Virus record (IMG/VR): IMGVR_UViG_3300031772_000341
Location: 1-21,264 of that record
Reading direction: 5' to 3' (one strand)
DNA length: 21,264 bases
From: a virus
Part shown: piece after piece, positions 6,781 to 12,132 of the stretch
Numbering within the stretch: the stretch's first letter is position 1
Layout: the number at the start of each line of letters is the position of its first letter
Made by a program: the position numbers and the translations under genes
Notes under the pieces: model-generated
Database searches by the model: none
Seen by the model: the letters and a program-made list of their open reading frames with translations, nothing else
Told to the model about the DNA's origin: nothing

Positions 6781-6911
6781 ATGTGTCTTTGCGTAACAAA
6801 GGCCGCAGAGACACGGGGGGTGTTGTGTTCGTTTTAGCCTTTTCCGACTGACCGTAAGTCGCCCTGGTTGCCTGGTACCGGGTGACCAAGGGGAGCCCCT
6901 CAACTATTTAC
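6781..6911 (+). ncRNA. Intergenic block of three RNA hairpins
   Basis: Three consecutive stem-loops lie between two plus-strand genes. Hairpin 1: GTGTCTTTGCG (6783-6793) pairs over all 11 positions with CGCAGAGACAC (6804-6814), with one G-U pair and a 10-base loop. Hairpin 2: CGACT (6845-6849) with AGTCG (6857-6861). Hairpin 3: 6862-6874 with 6879-6892, 13 pairs with one bulged A and a GUAC loop. None is followed by a clean U-run, so a simple intrinsic terminator is unlikely. The gene that follows (ATG 6912) starts 20 bases after hairpin 3. The block could be a leader, an attenuator or a processed small RNA. Confidence 0.45.
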
Positions 6912-7235
6912 ATGGATCAATCACTCAGAGAAATCAAGCAGATCAGAGATGCTCTCGTCAACATTGACGTTACGCTTCAACTTTTAATTGCACAAAAAGA
7001 AGGCAAGGTAACAAGTGCTTTCGTAAATAAAAAAATAATTAGTCAAAGACTCAACGTACCTTCTGTAACAATCGACAAGCTGCTTCACCAAGGGATTGTA
7101 TCTGGCGGGTCTTCCGGTCTTGTTGAAGGAAAGCATTACTGTAAGGTGGACCCAGAAGAACGAAATTCTTCAAAGTTTCTGTTCGACCCACACGCGGTTA
7201 TGCAGGCCGCTTGGAAAAACTTTCAAAATGTTTGA
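6912..7235 (+). CDS. Putative helix-turn-helix DNA-binding protein
   Basis: A 107-residue protein from ATG 6912. A GTG 30 bases upstream (6882) is in frame, but it would lie inside hairpin 3. Residues 3-30 look like an amphipathic helix or coiled coil. Residues 36-62 (VNKKIISQRLNVPSVTIDKLLHQGIV) fit a helix-turn-helix of the MerR/excisionase kind, followed by a wing-like stretch (GKHYCKVDP) and a C-terminal helix (DPHAVMQAAWKNF). GGGGAG at about 6890 is a weak ribosome-binding site. The stop overlaps the start of the next gene by eight bases. It is inferred to be a small transcriptional regulator or DNA-architecture protein of the island. Confidence 0.6.
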   Translation: MDQSLREIKQIRDALVNIDVTLQLLIAQKEGKVTSAFVNKKIISQRLNVPSVTIDKLLHQGIVSGGSSGLVEGKHYCKVDPEERNSSKFLFDPHAVMQAAWKNFQNV

Positions 7236-7647
7236 TTTATCGCGAGGCGCAACTGCCCTCATTAAAAATTTATTTGGTGGCAACGAGACTGAGCGCATGA
7301 TCAGCGCTGGTGTTGTTCGGACTATTCTGTCCGACATGACTCGGTTGTACTTTGAGAACCGTGCCGCGATGGGAGAAGGGATTCTTGTATTTGATCCAGA
7401 AAGTCCCGAGCAATCAAAATACATGACTAAGACGGATCTTGAAAACGATTTAGCTATAGCTCAAGAGGGGATGGATCGAGAATCTGAGCAACTGTTCAGC
7501 AAAATTATTAAAATTATTGAAAAAGAATCTGATTCAGATTTAGCTCTTGTAGCCATGATTCAGTACAGCGAAATTGCTATTCACATTATTGACCCAAAGG
7601 AGGCTAATAAAAAGATTGACGAATATTCAAACGGTCTCTTTTACTAA
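7228..7647 (+). CDS. Hypothetical protein of accessory island
   Basis: A 139-residue protein starting at ATG 7228, which overlaps the stop of the preceding gene (TGA 7233-7235). It is largely helical and acidic, with helices around 8-45, 67-100 and 103-130. No membrane segment, cysteine motif or catalytic signature is seen and no family is recognised. Its 3' end contains a strong ribosome-binding sequence AAAGGAGG (7596-7603) that serves the next gene, so translation of the two genes is probably linked. Confidence 0.65.
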   Translation: MFDLSRGATALIKNLFGGNETERMISAGVVRTILSDMTRLYFENRAAMGEGILVFDPESPEQSKYMTKTDLENDLAIAQEGMDRESEQLFSKIIKIIEKESDSDLALVAMIQYSEIAIHIIDPKEANKKIDEYSNGLFY

Positions 7648-8206
7648 TGACGATTTTATATCTCCTCCTGAGTTAGTAGCTACCACGGCTGCTTTCTTTG
7701 GAGGATCAATTGACCTAGATCCTGCCTCAAGCGAAGTTGCTAACTCAATTGTTCAAGCTGATCGATTTTTTACGTGGCGTGAAAATGGACTTGTTCAACC
7801 GTGGAAAGCAAACAATATTTATCTTTATCCTCCTAGAAATGTCTTAACTGGTGATGAACAACCAAAAGACACCAGACTTTTTAGAAAATTATTAAGATTT
7901 AAAAAGTCGGCCCAACGCGTGTGGCTAGAGCACTGCTACCAAAAGTGGCTACACAACGAATTTGGACAAGCAATAATATTTTTAACTTCTTCTGAAGTTG
8001 CTTTATTGGTTACTCAGAAAATTAAATTTGATTTTCCTTTTTGTATACTTGCAGAGAGACCTAAACTTATACGAGAAAAAGATTTAAATTTAGTCAAAGC
8101 TAAAGTATTTGGTTTTTTATATTATTTACCGCCGCAATCAAATTACGAGATAAGTATTAGAAATTTTTCTGAACATTATAGTAATTTGGGACGGGTATAT
8201 ATTTAA
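7616..8206 (+). CDS. Dam-like DNA adenine methyltransferase homologue with degraded catalytic motif
   Basis: About 196 residues if started at TTG 7616, which is 12 bases after AAAGGAGG (7596-7603). No ATG is available. Residues 14-63 (FISPPELV, GGSIDLDPASSEVAN, ADRFFTW, NGL, QPW) match the phage DNA N-6-adenine-methyltransferase (Dam) family by eye. The family's catalytic NPPY/DPPY motif is expected next, but here it reads YLYPPRN (69-75), with Tyr for Asn/Asp and Arg for the aromatic residue. The rest keeps the family layout (AIIFLTSSEVALLVTQKI, FPFCILAERPKLI, VFGFLYYLPP). It may be a DNA-binding pseudoenzyme, or active on something else. It ends in a convergent 50-base overlap with the minus-strand gene at 8157-8459. 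Confidence 0.65.
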   Translation: MTNIQTVSFTNDDFISPPELVATTAAFFGGSIDLDPASSEVANSIVQADRFFTWRENGLVQPWKANNIYLYPPRNVLTGDEQPKDTRLFRKLLRFKKSAQRVWLEHCYQKWLHNEFGQAIIFLTSSEVALLVTQKIKFDFPFCILAERPKLIREKDLNLVKAKVFGFLYYLPPQSNYEISIRNFSEHYSNLGRVYI

Positions 8207-8459
8207 GCAAATCTTTAGTATCCCAAGATTCGTCTGGGCCATAGTTATCTTTTTCTCCAAAACCTATGCCCACAGGGCGAGTGGCTTGGAGGCGACTACG
8301 AGCGTCTTTTTTTTGTTGTCTTGCTCGATCTTTTAGCTCTAATCCGAATAATTCACCGGCAAATCTATGCGTTTTCGGTTCTTGATCAACATGATGCTGA
8401 CGTCGCCGCCCAAAAGCCTCTATTCTTTTCTCAATACCCAGCTTGTGGACACTGCGCAT
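8157..8459 (-). CDS. Basic hypothetical protein, last gene of endolysin operon
   Basis: A 100-residue basic protein starting at ATG 8459, whose last base overlaps the TAA of the 243-residue gene (TAATG), indicating translational coupling. The sequence is rich in Arg, Lys and His (RRRQHHVDQEPKTHR, DRARQQKKDARSR) and ends with an aromatic tail (YIPVPNYYNVQKNF). No domain is recognised. The last 50 bases overlap the end of the plus-strand Dam-like gene. It is possibly a small virion or DNA-associated protein. Confidence 0.6.
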   Translation of the reverse strand: MRSVHKLGIEKRIEAFGRRRQHHVDQEPKTHRFAGELFGLELKDRARQQKKDARSRLQATRPVGIGFGEKDNYGPDESWDTKDLLKYIPVPNYYNVQKNF

Positions 8460-9190
8460 TATGCCAGGGTCCCGTAGCTCATCAGACCTGCTACGTCGCC
8501 ACTAGTGTTGTAGTACCTACCAACGGCATCGGCAGTTCCTTGATTACCGTAAATAAATTTAGAAGCCTGTGGGCCACTGTAATCCATCATCATCCCATAT
8601 TGAGAAGCAATTTCAGGAGCAGTCCAGTCAGCTGCCTTTCTAATTGATCCAACATCCATAGAAACCACAGCGGGATCTAAAGCCAACTTTTCATAGCCGC
8701 CGAGACGACCTGCCAAAGAATATTGATTCTGGATATTATCAACTCGTGTATTTAATAAGTTATATTGTTTTGAGATATCAGGATCGATTCCTAAGTCACT
8801 ACGTCCTAGTGCGCTAACCTTATCCACAGTCTCTGCAAAAGCATCATAATATTTATTTAAAGCTTCTTCACCAGTCATCCCAGTTAGAGCAGGATAAATA
8901 TTAGCTATACGCTCATCGATTGCTTCTGTGGTTTCCCTAGCCCGCTCGTCTAGTTCCTTAATAGAATTTTGAGTATTAAATTTGGACCCTGCAAGAGCGC
9001 CTGCGGTGCCAGCTAGTCTAAAAATATTAGATCCTGCTTGAGAACCTAAACCTTTTAAAAAATCAGAACCAATACCGCCTAGGGGGTTACTACCTCCACT
9101 AGGTTTAAATGCGTCTGAATAATTTGGAGATCCACCGGATCCACCAGACCCGTTGTTAAAAAAACCGTAATCTGTAGTGTCAAAAGCCAT
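8459..9190 (-). CDS. Putative internal virion protein, Gly/Ser-rich with helical core
   Basis: A 243-residue protein. Residues 10-55 are a Gly/Ser/Asn/Pro-rich linker-like stretch (NNGSGGSGGSPNYS). Residues 56-75 are small and hydrophobic (FRLAGTAGALAGS). Residues 76-170 form long helices (NSIKELDERARETTEAIDER, VDNIQNQYSL). The C-terminus has aromatic residues and glycine (FIYGNQGTADAVGRYYN). No catalytic motif is seen. It lies directly after the endolysin gene and before the coupled basic protein. The composition resembles internal or tail-tube-associated virion proteins, but the family is not recognised. Confidence 0.65.
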   Translation of the reverse strand: MAFDTTDYGFFNNGSGGSGGSPNYSDAFKPSGGSNPLGGIGSDFLKGLGSQAGSNIFRLAGTAGALAGSKFNTQNSIKELDERARETTEAIDERIANIYPALTGMTGEEALNKYYDAFAETVDKVSALGRSDLGIDPDISKQYNLLNTRVDNIQNQYSLAGRLGGYEKLALDPAVVSMDVGSIRKAADWTAPEIASQYGMMMDYSGPQASKFIYGNQGTADAVGRYYNTSGDVAGLMSYGTLA

Positions 9191-9215
9191 CGTTTACTTA
9201 CGCACAAAAGCGCCT

Positions 9216-10088
9216 CTAGCTTATAAGTTTAACAGGCTCCTCGAATGAGCTAATAGCTTGAGCCAGCAATTGTGCCTTTGCTTGCTCCATTGCTACTTGA
9301 TTTCTTTGAAACTGTACTGCGGCCTCGGCTTTTGCCAAATCTTCAACTTTTTTACCCTGTTGACTTGATTTATATAAGTCAATTAACAAATCAGCACTAG
9401 GATCTACCGCAGAGTTGTTTTCGGAATAATTAGTGAACTCTGGCTTGCTTAAAGAAGACTGAGGTCCCGTCTGTCGCAGAGCGCCACCAATACCTAGTAA
9501 GTTAATAAATTTATTTAAAAACCCTAAGTTAGCGCCTTGCTTTCTGGCTGTAGCACCAGCCGGTTGCGTCGCAGCTTGCCCAGCCCTACGGGCTCCCTCA
9601 TCAAACCACGTGGAAATTTGTGACGAGCGTTTAACAGGCTGTCCATAAGCACTTTCACCAGTTGCAACAGGGATCGAAGCCCACTCAGGTGCAAGGTAGG
9701 CTTGAAGCTGTGGAGAGAGAGCTCCTTCTTTTGTCAACGCCGCCAGTCCACCTACAGGCATTAAGCGTTGGCGAACCTTGTACAACATTGCAAGGTCTTG
9801 ACTTTCAGGACTAAAGTCCTTTAGGCCCAGCTCACGAGCAGCTTCTGTATAAGTTGCAGGCATGAACTGATAAGCACCAGCTGCTGCACTTGCGTACCCT
9901 GGCGTGCGGACAACTTTATCTGGGTGCCTTGAAAAGTCACTAAACTTACCACCGCCAAACAAAACGTCGTAACCAGGCTGATTAGCACGCCAAGTACCTT
10001 CAGCGCGGCTGATGGCTTGCTGCAAACCCCGAAAAAACCCTGGATTTTGCTGGCGCCAGGCTTCTAACTGAGCCCTGCTCTGAGACAT
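9216..10088 (-). CDS. Lambda R-type endolysin (lytic transglycosylase) with C-terminal extension
   Basis: A 290-residue protein. Residues 25-150 match the lambda R endolysin family (GH104): catalytic Glu30 in SRAEGT, then GYDVLFGG (39-46), FSDFSRHP (49-56), SAAAGAYQFMPATY (67-80), LGLKDFSPESQD (87-98), and EWASIP..YGQ (135-150). Such enzymes cleave the MurNAc-GlcNAc bond to form a 1,6-anhydro product. Lambda R is about 158 residues. Here about 140 more follow, including a low-complexity linker and a Gln/Lys/Ala-rich helix near 245-285 that could anchor it in the virion. It could therefore be a lysis endolysin or a virion-associated lysozyme. No signal peptide is seen, so release would depend on a holin such as the candidate at 20920. 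Confidence 0.85.
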   Translation of the reverse strand: MSQSRAQLEAWRQQNPGFFRGLQQAISRAEGTWRANQPGYDVLFGGGKFSDFSRHPDKVVRTPGYASAAAGAYQFMPATYTEAARELGLKDFSPESQDLAMLYKVRQRLMPVGGLAALTKEGALSPQLQAYLAPEWASIPVATGESAYGQPVKRSSQISTWFDEGARRAGQAATQPAGATARKQGANLGFLNKFINLLGIGGALRQTGPQSSLSKPEFTNYSENNSAVDPSADLLIDLYKSSQQGKKVEDLAKAEAAVQFQRNQVAMEQAKAQLLAQAISSFEEPVKLIS

Positions 10089-10118
10089 TGTATTTACAAA
10101 TTCTTGATACTATCTAAT

Positions 10119-10358
10119 TTAATCCGTTTTGTTATCAGAATCGTTGAAAATATCTACTTCAGTGTCAATAACCACGCCGATTTCCCCCATAACGGACTTA
10201 TAAGCTCTTTCCCTGCACACAAATCTAAAAATTGTGTTCCATAGGTACTGGTCTCTGGCTTCCCCTTTCAAGGAATGAGCAGCGTTTTTAAGACGAGTGA
10301 GAGTGAAGTCATCTTCGAGAGTCAAGCCGACTCGGATCCGCCCAGGCTCGTTTGTCAC
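10119..10358 (-). CDS. Hypothetical 79-residue protein
   Basis: A 79-residue protein beginning at GTG 10358. It starts MTNEPGRIRVGLTLEDDF and continues TLTRLKNAAHSLKGEARDQY, then helices with Arg, Trp and Tyr residues, ending in an acidic tail (DTEVDIFNDSDNKTD). A short beta strand followed by a helix (RIRVGLTLEDDFTLTRLKNA) could suit a ribbon-helix-helix fold, but the match is not strong. It lies between the endolysin and the conserved 82-residue gene on the same strand. Function unknown. Confidence 0.55.
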   Translation of the reverse strand: MTNEPGRIRVGLTLEDDFTLTRLKNAAHSLKGEARDQYLWNTIFRFVCRERAYKSVMGEIGVVIDTEVDIFNDSDNKTD

Positions 10359-10412
10359 CGCCCGATATATATTTTCTAAAAGTCTAAATGAATTTACTAT
10401 TTTCTACTGCGC

Positions 10413-10661
10413 TTACCAAGATTTACAAGCCCAGTAACGTGCCTTAAGCTTACTTCCAGGATTATCACAGTTATGACGTGCCCTGAAGCTCTTTCTACGT
10501 TCGGGAATATGTTTTTTGATAGTCATGTTTGGGTCGCCAAATCGCACCAAGCGCACCTCGTCACCCTCTTTTGCAGCCACAGCGAATTTCTTTCCACCAT
10601 CAGAGTCCCTGCGTGGCTGGTTATATCCCTTGAAGATCTCACCAGCGAGCCGGATTGCCAT
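10413..10661 (-). CDS. Conserved phage protein with RFGDPNM / RRKSFRARHNCDNPG motif
   Basis: An 82-residue basic protein from ATG 10661. The C-terminal half, from VRFGDPNMTIKKHIPERRKS to FRARHNCDNPG and KARYWACKSW, is a conserved sequence I recall from many cyanophage and marine phage proteins, sometimes fused to longer proteins. A DUF6321-type name comes to mind but is unverified. The fixed His, two Cys and aromatic residues suggest a small metal- or nucleic-acid-binding unit, though no function is established to my knowledge. It is divergent from the excisionase-like gene at 10797. Confidence 0.7.
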   Translation of the reverse strand: MAIRLAGEIFKGYNQPRRDSDGGKKFAVAAKEGDEVRLVRFGDPNMTIKKHIPERRKSFRARHNCDNPGSKLKARYWACKSW

Positions 10662-10796
10662 AGGTCTGGTCCTGTGCGTTTTCTCAGTCTACTGGGTCTC
10701 AATTTAAAATTAACCTTAAGACAAGATTCACAGATTCACTTTGTGGAGATTCCTGCTAACCTTTTCACGTTGTCTTCATTCACAACGCCACATTAA
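10662..10796. promoter_or_regulatory. Divergent spacer with inverted repeat upstream of excisionase-like gene
   Basis: A 135-base spacer between the minus-strand 82-residue gene and the plus-strand DNA-binding gene. A perfect 6-base inverted repeat CGTTGT (10768-10773) / ACAACG (10782-10787) with an 8-base spacer lies 10 bases before ATG 10797. This is a typical place for an operator bound by the small DNA-binding protein itself, or for an mRNA hairpin. No Shine-Dalgarno precedes the ATG. Confidence 0.45.
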
Positions 10797-11048
10797 ATGG
10801 AATCCGCAAAGCTCTTGACCATCGCCCAGACCGCTGAGTTGCTGAACTGCTCTGCAGGTTTTGTACGTAAGCGTATCTCTCTGACCGAATCCAACCAGCC
10901 CGGTGGTTGGCCCAAGGGGATCTTCGTGAATCTCCAACCCAACGGCGCCAAGTCGCTGTTCCGCATCAATAAGGACGCTCTTGAGGCTTACCTAAACTCT
11001 GCGGAAGAAGAGGCTACAGTAGAAGAAAGCGTAGCTTGCGCTGTCTGA
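10797..11048 (+). CDS. Excisionase-like helix-turn-helix protein
   Basis: An 83-residue protein from ATG 10797. Residues 6-28 (LLTIAQTAELLNCSAGFVRKR) are a clear MerR/excisionase-type helix-turn-helix (HTH_17-like), followed by a wing (GGWPKGIFVNLQPNGAKSLF) that ends in the strand and helix FRINKDALEAYL, the usual close of this family. The last 15 residues are acidic. Such proteins act as recombination directionality factors or small transcription factors. No integrase is seen in the window, so a regulatory role is as likely. It is followed after nine bases by the Dps-like gene, suggesting one transcript. Confidence 0.75.
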   Translation: MESAKLLTIAQTAELLNCSAGFVRKRISLTESNQPGGWPKGIFVNLQPNGAKSLFRINKDALEAYLNSAEEEATVEESVACAV

Positions 11049-11057
11049 TCGCTGACA

Positions 11058-11600
11058 ATGAACACTTCCTCTTTGGCCAACATCTTTCAAAGTGCTTCTC
11101 AAGCTCCGACGCAAGAAGTCGTCAAAGAGGAGGTTATTCTTACAAAAGAGGCCACGCCAGATAATCTCGTTTATCAGATGGTCTCTTTTGCTTCTTATTT
11201 ATATCAATTGAACATCCAGGCTCATTTGCTTCACCTCAATGTCGAGTGCTCAAACTTTTTATCTGTTCATGAATTTTTAAAAGAACAGTACGAACAGCAC
11301 ACAGCAGATTTTGACAGGGTAGCTGAGTTAGTCCGCAGCATGGATTACTTAATGCCTATGTGCCAGTGTAGTCTTTTTGACGCATTTAAAAAATTCCCAG
11401 CCGTCAAGACCTACGACGCTCGCGAGGGTCTGACGCTTTACACTAAGAACATTGAAGCTGGCGCAATGATGGCAAAAGACGTCACAGAGGCAGCTCGTGA
11501 AACTGGAGCACCTGATGCTGAAAACTATCTTGCTGAAATTAGTGGCAATTTATTCAAAGGAGCTTGGATGCTAAAGGCGACTCTCCGAGGCTCTATGTAA
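11058..11600 (+). CDS. Dps/ferritin-like protein with altered ferroxidase site
   Basis: A 180-residue helical protein. Residues 36-105 match the Dps family: H59 in HLNV, then CSNFLSVHEFLKEQYEQ (64-80), then DRVAEL (86-91). Dps binds metal with two His, two Asp and one Glu at fixed spacing. Mapped from H59 and H71 (12 apart, as expected), the last two ligands are D86 and E90, but the position four after H71 is Lys75 in place of Asp. E76 is next to it. The N-terminal 35 residues are an extension and the C-terminal half has further helices. In hosts, Dps oxidises iron and protects DNA from peroxide. Here a protective or virion-linked role is inferred. The end overlaps the minus-strand fibre gene by eight bases. 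Confidence 0.7.
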   Translation: MNTSSLANIFQSASQAPTQEVVKEEVILTKEATPDNLVYQMVSFASYLYQLNIQAHLLHLNVECSNFLSVHEFLKEQYEQHTADFDRVAELVRSMDYLMPMCQCSLFDAFKKFPAVKTYDAREGLTLYTKNIEAGAMMAKDVTEAARETGAPDAENYLAEISGNLFKGAWMLKATLRGSM

Positions 11601-12132
11601 AAATCCAGCCTCCGTTGGCTGATACATATAAACCACTAGCGCCGGCATTAAGATACACGAGACCTCCGTTATAAGCTGCCGGAAGAGTAGTAACAACAGC
11701 AATTCCACTAGCTACAACAGCAGAGTTAGCCACTGTTGCCGTTGTTGCAGTAGTAGCTGACCCAGCAGTGGTGGCAAAACCAGCAGTAGTAGCCGACCCA
11801 GCAGTGGTGGCAGAATCAGCAAATCCTGCGCCGATTTTTTGCCAGACTGCTCCGGTCCAAACACGAAGGTAATAACTCGCTGTTGATGAGTCAGACCATA
11901 ATTCGCCGACTGAATTACCAGTAGAACCTACAGGACTGGAGTTAGGTGCGGTTGTGCCGTAATGGTTTGGACCAAACTTACGAATTGAACCTGCAGAATC
12001 TTTAAAATAAAGACCAGGATCGGCCGCACCAAAACTCAGTGAAAGTTCACCGGCCTGCACCGTGGAAGTGTTTGGACGGTCTGAAGCGTTACCACTGCGC
12101 TTAGAAAGCAGAATTACAGGTGTTGAAGCCAT
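11593..12132 (-). CDS. Tail-fibre protein with hexapeptide repeats
   Basis: A 179-residue protein. Residues 7-55 have the common phage-fibre opening (LLSKRSGNASDRP, AGELSLSFGAADPGLYFK, GSIRKFGP). Residues 75-100 carry the W-x-L-x-V-W motif (GELWSDSS, YYLRVWTGAVWQKIG) seen in the 301-residue fibre. Residues 107-142 are six hexapeptide units (SATTAG, SATTAG, FATTAG, SATTAT, TATVAN, SAVVAS), likely a beta-helical or coiled trimeric shaft. The rest is a small beta-rich tip. The ATG overlaps the TGA of the 514-residue gene by one base (TGATG). It is inferred to be a short fibre or fibre base. Confidence 0.8.
   Translation of the reverse strand: MASTPVILLSKRSGNASDRPNTSTVQAGELSLSFGAADPGLYFKDSAGSIRKFGPNHYGTTAPNSSPVGSTGNSVGELWSDSSTASYYLRVWTGAVWQKIGAGFADSATTAGSATTAGFATTAGSATTATTATVANSAVVASGIAVVTTLPAAYNGGLVYLNAGASGLYVSANGGWIFT
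11707..11814 (-). repeat. Six hexapeptide (SATTAG-type) repeats
   Basis: An 18-base period encodes SATTAG-like units within the 179-residue fibre gene. Plus-strand DNA shows alternating gcagtagtagc and gcagtggtggc blocks, so the first units are near-identical at DNA level and are a likely site of length variation. Confidence 0.85.

Noticed and set aside
8321-8647. 108-codon plus-strand ORF
   Set aside because: It spans parts of two coupled minus-strand genes and shows no domain or start signal.
10473-10796. 107-codon plus-strand ORF upstream of the excisionase-like gene
   Set aside because: It runs opposite the well-conserved 82-residue gene and then into the divergent promoter spacer. No ribosome-binding site is seen.
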